From assembly GCA_037179335.1 (NCBI GenBank), contig JAKZHN010000014.1:248001-312000 (forward strand): a stretch of DNA of 64,000 nucleotides. Direction: 5' to 3'. The notes beneath the pieces were generated by a model. It was not told the origin of the DNA, did not search any database, and saw nothing but the letters and a program-made list of their open reading frames with translations. This document shows, piece after piece, positions 1 through 13,201 of this stretch (position 1 is its first letter; each line of letters starts with the position of its first letter). This DNA comes from Cyclaneusma minus. Taxonomy: Eukaryota > Ascomycota > Leotiomycetes > Marthamycetales > Marthamycetaceae. The translations under genes and the position numbers were made by a program.

Positions 1-1770
1 TATAAAAAACGCCTTTAAAGAATAAAAAAATCTTAAATCCTTTATATATGCAAATTAAAAAGCCTTTTTTTTAAAAAAAAATAGCTATTATTGAAATAAA
101 AATTAATTATATTAATTACGGATTCCGAATTAAATAAAAAAAATTAAATAATATATAAAAATTTGCAAAGGCTATAAATACCAAAATATAAATTTTTAAA
201 AATAGCATTTATCCAGAAATTATATAATAATAATATTGCAAATTACTCTAGTATAAAATATATGTATAGGATATTATTTAAACGGTTTTATTAGCTTTTA
301 ATAAAGCAAAATATAAAAAGATTTACTGCAAATTGCAATTTATATTAATATATAAAGGCTTAAAAAAGGGAACATACGGATTTTTAAAGCTTTTATTAAT
401 TTCGAATTAAATTTAATTGCAAATTTTAATAAATTTCGAATTAAATTTAATTGCAAATTTTAATAAGTTTTATAATAATTTTATTAAAAAGCAATAATTA
501 TATAATCATTATTATAATAATTAACCGCCTAAGAAAAAAAGTAATTTTTTAATTTTTTAAAAAAATTATAGCAAAATTAATAGCAGATTGTTTTATCAAG
601 TTTTATTATTTATATTATAGCTTATTTTTATATATTATTTTTAATTGAAAATTGCAATTTATTAGCCTATTTTAAAAAGTATTTTGTAAATTGCTAAAGG
701 TAAAAAAATCTCTATTTATAGCCTTTTATTTGAAAATAAATAAAGCTATTAAATAAATAAATACAATTATTATTATTATTATTTTATAAATCTTTATAAA
801 TTATAATCAAAAAAATAGGATAAACTATTATTATACGCCCAGCTATTAATTAATAATTATATAATAAAAATAATAAAAATAACCCCTTTTTTTATAATAT
901 ATAAATATAATATAAAGCTATTTAAGTTTATGGTTTAAAATTATTGCTAATTAAATAACTGCTTTAATTGCAAAGCTAAAAAAGCTAAAATAAAATAATA
1001 TAATATATTATAGCCAATATTCTTTTAAAGGAAATTAATATTAAAAGCAAGCTGATAAATTTAAAATTAATAATAAAATATAATTGAGCCTAAAAAATCT
1101 TTATATAAATTATTTTAATAAAGCCATAAATTAAAAATACGCCAAATTTAAAATAATTAAAATAAAAAATATTTATAATTATAAATTAAATTTATCACCG
1201 GCTTTTAATTAGTTTTGCAAAATCCGTTTATTTAATAAGCCTTAATATAAATATTATATATATATAATTTTAAATAATTAAATATGATAAGATTTATATA
1301 AAAAAATCTTAATTTGCCCTTTTCCAGTATTTATTATAAAATACAGCAATTTTTAAATAATATATTTATATATCTTTATATTGCTTAGATATAAATAATA
1401 TTTTATTTATTTTATATATTATAAACCTAATAATCAAACATATAATAATTTGTAAATAATATTATAATTTAAATTAAATTTAATTACAAAGCGCTATTTA
1501 AATAAAATTATACAATTATTATAAATAATATATATATATAAATAACTTTCAATTATTAAATTCTTTTTACTGTTTATTGTTTTATTTAATTTAAATAGAT
1601 TTATGCAATTTTTAAAAACCCGATTTTAATTTACAATTAAAATTAAATTCGCAATTTAAAAGGTAAAATTTGATTGTATTAGGCTTTGCCTAATGCTATT
1701 TGGGCTAATTATTATATTAAAGCGCTTATATAAATTTCATAATTATTTTAAGCAATATATAATTTTAAAG

Positions 1771-1773
<3 letters not shown>

Positions 1774-1804
<31 letters not shown>
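1774..1804. repeat. (TA)n microsatellite
   Basis: Uninterrupted TA dinucleotide run of about 31 bp inside the AT-rich block. Confidence 0.9.
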
Positions 1805-1809
<5 letters not shown>

Positions 1810-3417
1810 AATTATTATTTTATTAACAGATTATAAAAATTATACAATAGATATTTAAATTTATTTAATTATATATTATAAATAGGATTTTTTTTATAAA
1901 AATTATGTATTAAAATAATTAAAAATTAAATTTTATATATTATATAAATTAAATTAAATCAAAATTTTCCCAATATTAAAAATGCCTTGCCAATAGGGCC
2001 TTGCTTATTATTTAATTATTATAAATTGGAATATAAAAGGCGTTTTTAATTATTTTTTTAAAAAAAGGCTTTTTAAAAACTTGGGCTTTTTAGCGGCGGA
2101 AAGCTTTTTTTTTAAAAAAAAAGCATTATTATTATTCTTATTATTATTAAAGGGCGAAAAAGGCAAAGGCCGGCGTTTTTTAAATAAAAAAAAGAAAATT
2201 AATAAATATATTTATAAAATTAGTAGATATAATTGGCGTTTTTGCCGGGATTCATATAAATTAGCAAAATAAATTAAAAGTGCTAAAAGTTTATAATTGC
2301 TATAAAAATAATTTATAATTATCTAATATTAAAAAAGGCCTAAATTATAATAAATGCAATTATAACTATTGCAATTTTGCATAAACCAAAAGCTATAAAA
2401 AGCAATAAAAAAACCGATAATTTAGGATATTTAAATTAAGATTAAAAAAAATTAGCAATAAAGCAATATATTATTTAGATTTCAATAATTTTATAAATTA
2501 TATATGCAAATTTTAATTATATAACTAGACTAGAATTTGAATATTTTGCGTTATTTATTAATTTAGATAAAAGAAATAGAAAATTTACTATAAATATTAA
2601 AAATAATAATACCAATTTTCTAATTATATTTAATAATAATTAAAGGGCTATTAAGGCAAAAGAAAATATTATATATAATATTAATTAATAGGGGTAATAA
2701 GTTGGCTAATAAAAGTAGAAATTAAGCCGCTATAATATGATTGGGATATATAGTTATAAATTTGTGCAATATAGCTAGCAATATATATAGCGGAAATAAA
2801 TGGAATTAGCGATTTAAAAATAGGAAACAAAAACGGATTTTTAAATAACCGTTTTAAATTTAGCGTTATAAAATATATTTCGAAATAGAATTAAAAATAA
2901 TATATATTAAAATTTTAATTAAAGAATTTAGAATTTAAATCTAATATATTTAATATATTAAATATATTAAAAAACTTAATTAAAAAACATTGCAATTGCT
3001 AAATGCTAAAAAAATCGGAAATCGCGAAAACGCCGACCAATAAAAAAGGATTCCGCTATTATAAAAAGGGAAAATAATATAACAATTTAAATCCTTATTT
3101 ATATTAACAAGCTAAAGCTTAATTAGCAGAATATTATATATATTTACATATAAAAATATTATAAATGCTTATATATATTAAAAATAAATTATGGTATTAT
3201 TAAATAATAGCCGCTATTATTATAATAAGCAATATTTTATAAAAGCTTGATATTTTAAAAATCAAATTAATATATAAAATATATATATAATATTAGGGCA
3301 CCAAGACTAGAGAAATTAATATAAATAGCAGGCCTTTATTTTATAAAAATAGACTTTTTAGCTTAGAATTAAATCTTAAATCTTTTAGTCAATTCTATTG
3401 CAAAGCATTGGATCGTG

Positions 3418-3432
3418 ACAATTAATATGCAA
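3418..3432 (-). other. LTR-terminus-like motif on minus strand
   Basis: Read on the minus strand the sequence is TTGTCACGATCCAATGC. TGTCACGATCC is a typical 5' terminus of fungal Ty3/Gypsy-type LTRs, and the LTR element at 7,677 also begins TGTCAC. It suggests one end of another, reverse-oriented element extending toward lower coordinates; its partner LTR was not found by eye. Confidence 0.35.
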
Positions 3433-3464
3433 TAATTTTAAAATAATTTTATTTTTAAACGCGC

Positions 3465-3505
3465 CAAGCAGCCGGCAGCGGCTGCCTGCCGCCGCCAGCC
3501 TTTTA
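3465..3505. repeat. GC-rich quasi-palindrome surviving in AT block
   Basis: A run of about 35 nearly pure G/C bases made of CAG/CTG/CCG-type words, including the near-palindrome GGCAGCGGCTGCC, sits alone in AT-rich DNA. It may be a remnant of a less mutated transposon part. No function can be assigned. Confidence 0.5.
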
Positions 3506-5839
3506 TTTATTTTGATATTTTTAATTTTGAGCTTTTAAAGTTTTTGATATCCGCGCAATTTTATTTTGCAATATTATAGCCAATTTGCATTATATTTTCC
3601 TCCAATAATATTAAAATTAATAAAAACAACATGCTTTTGCACCGCTATTCCCTGCTTCTAAAAGCCTAATGTTTTTTTCAAGCCGTTAAAAATACCTGCA
3701 ATAAATTCAAAAAAGCCTATGGTTTTGCTATAATAATAAAATCCATTCAAAAGTATAAAATAAATCAAAAGGCTATATTTTAAAAATATTTTTTTAGCTT
3801 ATATTTATTTTTAAAAATACAAGCCGGAAACTCGTTAATGCATCTTTAATTCTAAATCCAAGCTTATAGCATTTATTAAAAAAACCAATTATTTTTATTT
3901 GATTATTACAAATAAAAAAGCATCTAATTTCTATTTTATTTATCGCCAATATGCAAAATATAGCTGCTATAATCATCCCCTAGCAAATATCGGCGTTTGT
4001 TTTTAATTCAAAAAGCCCAATAATAAAAAATTACAAACCGCTTTTTAATATATTTCTACCAATATTTTTAATAATTAAATTCGGACTTTATTAAATAATA
4101 AAAGGCGCAAAGCAAACCCCAATACTTTTTTATTTCTATATTATAATATTAATAATATTTATAAAAAACTCAAAAGTCAAAATATTAATTACCGGACATT
4201 TATTATTGCTTTCAAAAATATGTTTAAAAGGTCTAATTTAATTTATTTAATTAAAATAAATAATAATAACCATTTAAAACTCCATTTTATAATGCCCAAG
4301 CAATTAGCTAAATACGTTAAAAATAATAAAAATTTACTATTGTTTAATTCAATTTATAAAATCAATAAATTTAATTTTCCTTTATTGCATATTATTTGTA
4401 TATTATATTTTGTTTTATTTTTTTTAAAAAATAATTCTTTTTTTTATTCTAAAAATTAATTAATATAAAAAAACGTTTTTAATAGTCCTATTATTTCTTT
4501 TTTTTAAAAAAAAGCTAATTATAAATAAACTACCAAATACTCTGCAATTTTTATTTCTAGTATATTAAATTTTAAAATTTTCACTATTAATTATAAACCT
4601 ATTTTTTCAACGCTATAATTATTGTATTCCTATATATAATAGTATATTAATTAAAACGTTTTTAAAAATCAACGCAAAGTTTTTAAAATAATATAAATTA
4701 TAAAATAAAAAATAAAATTTAGCATAATATAATTAAAGCCTTCATACTTAAAAATTTTAATAAAAAAATAAAAAATTGCAATTTCTTTTTAATAAGAATA
4801 TAAAATTATATTAATAATACCTAGCTAATTTTATAAAGGAAAAATTAATAATGGATTAAATAAATTAATATTGTTATTTCGGCGCCATTATTATATCCAA
4901 AGCTAAAAAAGCTTATAGGGTTTTAAAAAACTAAATTAATAACAGTATAATAGTTTTATATATTATTTAATTAAAACTAAAGCTTATTATTAATTTTTAA
5001 ATTAAATTCTTTTTCTTCTTTATCCTTTTATTTATATTTTTATTAATTTTAATTATAATAAATTAATATTACTATTGCAAAGCACCGTATGGCTTTATGA
5101 ATTGAATTTATATTTATAATCCAAATCAATTAGCAATTCTATATCTGTTTTTATAATAAAGCATTTTTAAAAAAAACTATAATAATTATTTAAAATCAAT
5201 AAAATCTTTTTAAATGCCCTCCGTTATTTGCAAATCCCTTTTATCGCAAACTTGAAAAATACTATTTTAATTTAATATATAATAGCTTTTTTATTTTTAT
5301 TATAAATCTTCTCTATATTTATAAAATCATTAAATGCAAAACCTTAAATTAAATACTAAAAATAACTAATTTTTATGCTTATTAATAATTTATTAAATCA
5401 GCTGATAATATTCGAAAATATATAAATATTAATAACGCCTTTATTTTTAATTTTTTGCCCAAGCGCAATTATATAATTTAAAAATTTGCATTATTTATAG
5501 CCAAAATCGGCAAATCTTTAAATAATAAAAAAGCTATTTTTAAAATCAAACACTATTACAATATTTATATTTTTATAAATTACACTTTTTTTAAAAAAAA
5601 TATCAATAATTATTACCTTTATATTAATTATAATAAAAGAAATTGCAATATTTTTGCATTTATTATATTTTCTAGCCAATAGTTAAAAATTAGAAAAACA
5701 AATATTAATTCAGCTAAAAATTTAAAAAATAAAAATAATAAATCCCAATTATTTTTAGCATCCTAACCAGTTTTTCGAGGCTTTTAATATAGCTTAAGCC
5801 GTTTTTGGAATTTAAAAGGAAAAGGTAAATAAGGCTTTT

Positions 5840-6030
5840 TATTGGAAATAAATGGATATAAAAGCATAGAATAAAGGTGTAAAAAACGTTGTATTATGCT
5901 TAAAAAAACTAGAATAATTGGCATTTTAAAATAAAAATATTTTTATTATACGGACGCTGGTCTTTTTCGGATTTAGCTATATATAATAGCTATTTTATAA
6001 TAGCTGCTATTGCATTTATTTTTTACTATT
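5840..6030 (+). repeat. Direct repeat A, copy 1 (possible LTR)
   Basis: This segment matches 16,250-16,415 in the same orientation. The shared core includes ACTAGAATAATTGGCATTTT, then an AT run, then a stretch ending in TTTTATAATAGCTGCTATTG. Differences are mostly C/T and G/A. The two copies lie about 10.4 kb apart; subtracting the 5.5-kb element nested between them leaves about 4.9 kb, a normal LTR-retroelement size. Confidence 0.6.
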
Positions 6031-6599
6031 CCTTTATAAAATCAGCCCTTTATAGCCTTATATAATAAATTCCAGCATTTTTATAAATTTTTTAAATTTA
6101 ATTTAATAAAGCGGTTTTATTAGCTTATTCGCTATTATTTTATTTATAGGAATATATTTAATTATAAGTTTTGTTTTTAAATCCCAAATAAAATAATATA
6201 TTATTTTTATATATTTAATATATTTATATATTTCAAATTCTTAATTATTTTTAAGCATTTGAATAAATTATAAATTATTTCCAATAAATTAAAAAAAATC
6301 CCAATTTTTTGAAAATCTAACCAAGCTATTAGCCCTGCTTGGCATAGCTAAATAAAGCAATATATTTAAATTCAATTAAAAAAATAAAAACACATTATTG
6401 TTTTTTGCTTTTCTATAATATTAATTCGCTATAAAATATAGTAATAATCCCAAATATATTTATTCGATTAATTTTATTGCTAATTCAATCAAAATTTAAG
6501 TAAATTACCATTTTATAATATATCTTTTTAAAACTATAATATATTTTATTAAAAATTATTAGATTAATATAGTTATCACGGTATTAATTTAGCCTTAAT

Positions 6600-6690
6600 G
6601 CCTCAAGCACGCACATGCCCGGCACGTGACCCCCGGCACCCTTTAGCGCCGTAAACCCTTAAAGGGACCCTTATAGTTCCACCCGGCTAA
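6600..6690. other. GC-balanced island in AT block
   Basis: About 90 bp of ordinary composition containing GGCACGTGACCCCCGGCACC and a small inverted word (CCCTTAAAGGG). It has no open frame of note. It is probably a poorly mutated part of a transposon, such as an LTR edge. Confidence 0.4.
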
Positions 6691-7535
6691 AAAGCTTTTC
6701 TTTCCAATTTATAATACCAATTTACCTTAATTTTTATTTGCAATCCTTGCCGCGCCGTAATAATTTATAAGCTTGTTTTATTAATTAATTTAAAAATCCT
6801 GATTTCCAAAATACTTTTAACTTTTGCAAATTCAAATATAGTTTTTTACTTTATAATAATAGTATATTGCGCAGCCCTAATTTTAATATTTAATAATTTT
6901 ATTATTTTTAATTTTACCAGCATTATTTATATACATTTATTTCTACCAAGCTTAATCATGTTTTTATATTTAATTTAAAATTTTAAAATCATAATTATTA
7001 TTAATATTATAAATACTATTATAAATTATATAATAGCTGCTATTATTATTTTGCAAAAATTCTATTTTTATTTTATTTAAATTACTAAGCGAATTAATAA
7101 AATAGCTTTGCCAATTATTAAATTAATTAATAAATTTGCTAAAAAGCATATCATTATTTGTATTGCAAATAAAATTATGCAATTTTAATATATTTTTATT
7201 AAATTTAATAATTTTTTATAATATACTAATAAAACAATCAATAATAAAAATATTAAATTAACGCAATAAAATAATACTATTATTGCTTTTTAATTTTTTA
7301 AAAATTAAAATTGTAAATTATAAATAATAAATAAAAGAAAATTAATATTTTTTTTTAAAAAAAACAATGCCCGTTATTATATATTTTAATTTTTTTATCC
7401 TATATTTCCGCCGTAAAATCAAAAAATCCCAAAAATGTTTTCGAAAATAAAATATAGCCCTTCAAATATTAAAAACCATTTTTAAATTGGGTTTTTAAAA
7501 TTTAACGCATTATAATTATTAAAAAGGATGTTTTT

Positions 7536-7637
7536 GCCCTCGTGGCTTAGTGGTAATATTCGTGTTATTGCTGGCTTGGCAGGTTTTATATAATTATACG
7601 TTACGCAAAGGCTGCGGGTTTGATTTCGCAAAGGGCC
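7536..7637 (+). pseudogene. Degenerate tRNA-like sequence
   Basis: The segment has an A-box-like word TGGCTTAGTGG at 7,543 and a B-box-like word GGGTTTGATTTC at 7,616, spaced as in a tRNA gene with a long variable arm or an intron. The 5' end GCCCTC can pair with GGGC near 7,633-7,636. The T-arm lacks one base against the usual 5+7+5 pattern and the anticodon loop lacks the usual U33, so a working tRNA is unlikely. One fold of the anticodon arm gives GCT (serine), which the long variable region would fit. It ends about 40 bp before the LTR element at 7,677. It could also be a SINE head. Confidence 0.4.
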
Positions 7638-7676
7638 CTCGATTTTACTTGCCGGCGAATTTTCGGGGTAATTACG

Positions 7677-7922
7677 TGTCACACGGGGCCGAGGAGGGCG
7701 CCCTGCGGGCACCCCACAAAGTATATACGCTAGAAATGCGCAGAAGGTAAGCATTGCTTATTAAAAAAAGCTAAGCAAGGCTTTTAGCGCATAATATTTA
7801 AATGCTGCTATTTTTATTTAAAAAATAATTATTATTATTTTTTATAATCAAAAAATATATATAATATAGTTTTATTTATTAATATATTTTTAATTATTAA
7901 TATATTTTTAATTATCATAATA
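7677..7922 (+). repeat. 5' LTR of relic copy 1
   Basis: Begins TGTCACACGGGGCCGAGG and keeps its GC-rich first 40 bases intact, then becomes AT-rich. It shares GTAAGCATTGCTTATT and CAAGGCTTTTAGC with the 5' LTR of copy 2. It is about 20 bp longer than the other LTRs because AATATATTTTTAATTATT is doubled near its end. Confidence 0.75.
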
Positions 7923-10168
7923 AAATAGCCGCTTTCATTTTAAAAAATAATAATTTAGCAAAATAATAATAATTTAATTTATTAGCTATAAATCCAGTAA
8001 TAATTTTACTTAAAAATCTTTTATTGAAAGCTTTAAAACCCAATTTTATTTAATTTTAAAAAAGCTTAATATTAATAGCAATATTAGTAAACTTTATATA
8101 CTAAATTAGAAAATTGCGTTTAATAAAAATAATAATATATTTATTAATAATATTAATAAAAGCATTGCTAATTTTAATAATTAAAAATAGTTTAAAAGCC
8201 TTTTTATTTTAAATTAAAAATTATTTAATAGCCTTTTTCAGCCAAATAGCCAATTTATTAATATAAACCAGCTTAAGCAAGCTTAAAATTAAGGCGCCCT
8301 AATTAAAAATATAGGTATACTGTATAAAAGCAAAATTAATTAAGCTTTTGCTTTTATTTCCAATTTAATTTAAGGCGAAATAAATTTTAATTTTACTAAT
8401 TTTGCAATTATTTAATAAATTATTTAAAAATTTAAAGCTGAAAAAAAAAACCGAAATTGCAAATTAAAATTATAATTTTTATTTGCAAATACAGCCTATT
8501 TAATTTAAATTTTAATAATAAACAACTAATTATTAAAACGTTTTGCATATTTAAAAAATTCTATATATTAAATATTAAGCTATATAATATATATAATATA
8601 TATAAATAATTTAAATAATTTAATTACATATAAAATTATTTTAATATATAGCCTCAATTTTTTTAAATAATATAAATAATATAAATTATATTTTAATTAT
8701 ATTTAAAAGCTATGTATATATTATATAGCAATATTATTAAATAAATTATAGATTTAAAAAACAAATTAAAAATTAAAACAAAATCATATCAAAAATAATA
8801 AATGCAAAATAATAATACATATTATATATAAAAAATTAATTTACTAAAAAAGCTTAAAAGAAATTAAAAAATTTTATTGCAAAATAAAGAATTTATTTTT
8901 TTACATAGAAAATATGCTTTTTAAATTTTATAATAATTAATTTATATTTAAATTTTATAATAATATTAAATAATATTTTGTTTTTTAATAAAATAATTAA
9001 TTATAAATTAATGTATAATATATATTTAATATAATTAAAAATATTAAATATAAAAATAGGTTTAGTTTTTAATTTAAAGCTAAAAATACATTTAATATAA
9101 ATAATTTAAAAAAGCATTATAATAAATTATAATAAATTATAAAATTTATATAATATTTTAAAAAATAATATAGCGATTTAATATGAATTTAATTGCAAAA
9201 GCCAAAAAAAATAGCTATTACTAAAATAAAGGCTAATAGCGCAATTAAAATTAATACCGGCTTTTTTTATATTTATAAAAAAGATATATTAAAATTATTA
9301 AAAATTTAAATATAGAGCCTGCAAATATAAATAGCCTAGCAATAAAATATATATTTTAAGTAATAATAATTTTGGCGGCTATTAAAAAAAAGGTTAATTA
9401 TATAAAAATCATCTTAATTAAAATAAATATAATTAAAATCCCTTTATAAAAATTATAAATAAAATTTCTAATTTTGAAAATTAAAAATATAAATATAATA
9501 ATTAAAAATAAAAAATTGCCAATAATTGCCTCATTTAATAATTTCCTTATAAAATAAAAACGTATAATAATTAATTACTTAATTGCAATTAATATTTAAA
9601 ATATAATTTCCATTTTTGCTTTTATTAATAATAAATTAAATAAAAGTTTTATATTATTAATATTTGCAAAAGAATAGAGATTAATTAATATATATATATA
9701 ATATTCATAAATTTGTTCTTTTAATAAAAATAAAATCAAAATAAAATAATATTATAAACTTTTTATTAAATTTTTTAATAATAAAAATAATATAAAAACC
9801 AAAGTTTTAAAATATATAAAATACCTATATATTTATATAATTTATTTTTAAATATGCCTTAATTTAAATAAGCAAGCAATAAATATTATAATTAAGCTAA
9901 AACTAGCTTTATTTATAAATACCAAATTAAATATAAAGTATTGCTTAAAATAAGCTAAATAAATTAAAAAAGCTAGGCGCAATAATTTATACTTTAAATA
10001 TAATAAATAAAAAAATATTTAGCAAAATAAATAAAAAGCCATTTTTTATAAAAAATATTATAAATTTAAATGAAAATTTTATTATATATATATTAGGCAA
10101 AATATCAAAAATTTTGCAAAATAAAATTAGATTCTAACATATTTTAAAGCCGTAAATTATTAAGCATT

Positions 10169-10298
10169 AAAAATAAAAATAAAAATAAAAATAAAAATAA
10201 AAATAAAAATAAAAATAAAAATAAAAATAAAAATAAAAATAAAAATAAAAATAAAAATAAAAATAAAAATAAAAATAAAAATAAAAATAAAAATAAAA
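10169..10298. repeat. (AAAAAT)n hexanucleotide array
   Basis: About 130 bp of near-perfect AAAAAT units (about 21-22 copies) inside LTR relic copy 1. The corresponding part of copy 2 has no such array, so it expanded after the copies diverged. Confidence 0.95.
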
Positions 10299-12975
10299 CT
10301 ATAAAAAATAAACAAATTAAGCTATTTTAATAATATTTTTAATATAATAAAAGCTGGTATATTATTTATATATTTTAATTAAAATTATATTATAAAAATT
10401 CAAATCTATTTATTTTATTATTTTACTTAAAACTTATTTAAAAAGCAATTAATTTTTTTTAATAATGCATTAATAAAAGATTTTTTATATATATATAAAT
10501 ATTTTATAATATATAAATATTATTTGCAAATTAGCATTAATATTTTTATATAATTTATAAAAATTTAAATATTTAATATAAAAAAACCAAAAAATGCGGC
10601 AAATATATATTATTATAAAAATTAAAAGAATGCTATCAATAAATATATAAAATTATATATAAAAAATTATAAAATTATAAATTTTAATAAAAAAACCTGA
10701 GTTTTTTTATTCATTAAAAATATATATTTTGAAATTAAAAGGCTAGCAAAAACAATATAGGGGTTTTTTTTATTAAAAAAATAAAATTCTAAATTTATTA
10801 TTTAAAATTTGGTTAAATTTTAATTAAAAAAATTATATAGTATTTTTTATATTAGTTTTTTAAAATTTATTAAATCATTTTAAAATAGTTTATATAAATT
10901 ATATTTTATAAATTTATAAATTAATTAAAATTAAAAAAAACTAACCGAATTATAATATATAAAATAATAATAATAATTTATTTATTTTTTATATATATTA
11001 AAAAAACTAAAGGTAAAATTAAAATTAAATACTAATTTAAAATATTTTTAAAAATATCCTAAAAAAGTTAAGCAAATTTATTAAAAAAATACTAAAATAA
11101 ATTATAATAATAATAGAAAAATTATAAAAAAATATAATTTTTTTAAAGAACTGCCAGAAAGCCAGTTTTAGCTTTATATTTAAATAATAAATATTTAATT
11201 ATATGCAATATTAAGCAAAAATAAAAATAAAATATTTAAAGCATAAAAATATAATTTAAATTAATTTAAATCATATTTTATAAAAAGATTAAAATTTAAA
11301 ATTTAAAATTAAATAATAAGCTTAATTTAATTAAAAATTACAAAATGCGCAAATAAAAATTATAAATCCTATATATTGAATTTTTAATTAAAATTAAGAA
11401 TTATATAAAATAAATCCGATTCATAAAATTATAAAACTTATAAAATTTTTAAATTTTAATTCGCGCATATTAAATTTATAATTTTTATATTTTATATTAT
11501 ATTACCAAAAATTCAATCTTTTTTATATTAAATAAAATATTATCAAAAAAATGATTAAAATTGTAATTTTTTTATATTTTAATTAAATATATATAAAAAA
11601 ACCGAAAATAAATTTATTAAATAGTATTAAATATTAATTGCTATATATATTAAAATATAAATTATAAAAATAATAATAATTAAAGTTATTATTGCAGCTA
11701 TAATATCTATTAAATATATATTATACATTTTATATTTTAAAATAGCATAAATTTTAAAGTCAAAAAAAATCCCGGTAATTTTTATATTATATTTCAATTC
11801 AATTAATTTATTATTATAATTAGCACATTAATTTTTTTCAAAAAGCCCGTATTTTAATATAATAATAGCAATAAAATATAAAAGCATTATAAATTATATT
11901 GGATAAAAGAATTAAATAGCGGGAATTTGCAAAATAATAAATTAATTAATAATAAAAAATATAAAATATGAAATATAAATTTGTTACGCGGCAAAAAGGC
12001 TTATAATAATTATAATGATAATTGTATTTAAAACTATTTGCAATTTAATTATAAATATTAGAAATTTTGTAAAAAAACAATTAAAAAAAATCTATATATA
12101 GCAAATATAAATATAAATTTAAAATGTAAATACGGATTTAATAAAAAGATAATTTAAATTTTGCGGCGGAATTGCAAATTTAATATTATTATTACAATTA
12201 TAAGTAAAATTTCTGCCGCGCAAAATTTAAAATAAACTGCTATTAAAATTTTGTATTTCGCAATTAAAAATATTAAAGGCTATAATATATGTAAAAAATA
12301 AAAAGAAGACAAGAAGAAAAAAAACCTGATTTCCGCTAAAAAAGCGTATATTAAAAAATCTATATAAAAATAATAATAGAAAAAAGCCTAATAAAAGCGG
12401 GAAAATCTGCTTTATATAAATAAAGCCCTAATAAAATCCAATATAATCGCTATAAAAAACATTAAAAAATTAAAATTTGCTAAAAGAATTTAAAAAAAAT
12501 GCAATTAAAAATTAAAATACTAGTATTGCAAAAAGCGCATAATATACGCATATTAAAAAAACCCTAAAATCAATTATTTAAAATAAGCCGCCGCTATATT
12601 AATTTTTTGGCATTTGCAAAAAAGGCATGCGCAAAAGCTAAAATAGTATATAAAAGCCAATAAAGATAATAAAACCCCAATAAATTTTAATTTAAAAATT
12701 TAAAAATTTAAAATAATAAAAACAATTAAATAAAAGCCTAAAATTAATTTAATGATAAATAACGCAAATTATATATTGAAATTAAAATTTTAAAAATTAA
12801 ACAATAATGAATTTAAAAATAATTATTAATAATAGCAAATTAACAAAAGCCTATTAATTTATATAGCTAAAATAAAAAGCCAAAATTAATAATTAAAATT
12901 AAATATTGAACTATTAAAAAGCGAAAACTCGCATTTGGAAGCTTTGGGGCCCAAAGCTATAAAAAAAGGAATAAT

Positions 12976-13201
12976 TATTATACGGGATCAAAAAAGGCGC
13001 TTTGCGGGCATTTTATAAAATATATATGCCAAAAATATATAAAAAATAAGCATTATTTATTAAAAAAACTAAGCAAGATTTTTAATGTATAATATTTAAA
13101 CGCTGTTATTTTTATTCTAAAAAAATAGCAATTATTTTTTATAGCTAAAAAATACGTATAACGCACCCCTATTTGCCAATTTATTTTCAACTACTGTAAT
13201 A
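12976..13201 (+). repeat. 3' LTR of relic copy 1
   Basis: Aligns with the 5' LTR at 7,677, but its GC-rich head is mutated: GGGGCCGAGGAGGGCGCCC has become GGGATCAAAAAAGGCGCTT. It ends at GTAATA. The lower part matches the 3' LTR of copy 2, including the words AACGCA and TTTGCCAATTTATTTT. Confidence 0.75.

Larger units (their letters stand above)
7677..13201 (+). mobile_element. RIP-degraded LTR retrotransposon relic, copy 1
   Basis: The element is bounded by matching direct repeats at 7,677-7,922 and 12,976-13,201, beginning TGTCACAC at the left and ending GTAATA at the right (TG...CA after C-to-T change). Its interior aligns by eye with the copy at 40,603-45,560 over most of its length, for example 10,500-10,790 with 42,900-43,200 and 12,890-12,980 with 45,260-45,340. 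No gag or pol frame survives, so the superfamily cannot be read; the TGTCAC terminus and size suit Ty3/Gypsy. A 5-bp target duplication is not clear (TTACG before, TTAAT after). Copy 1 is longer than copy 2, partly because of the hexamer array at 10,169 and indels near 9.2-10.4 kb. Confidence 0.8.

Noticed and set aside
2081..2272. 63-codon frame in the left AT block
   Set aside because: Poly-Phe/Lys/Leu translation from AT runs; no coding signal.
4220..4459. 79-codon frame in the left AT block
   Set aside because: Asn/Ile/Lys/Phe-rich chance frame in AT-rich DNA.
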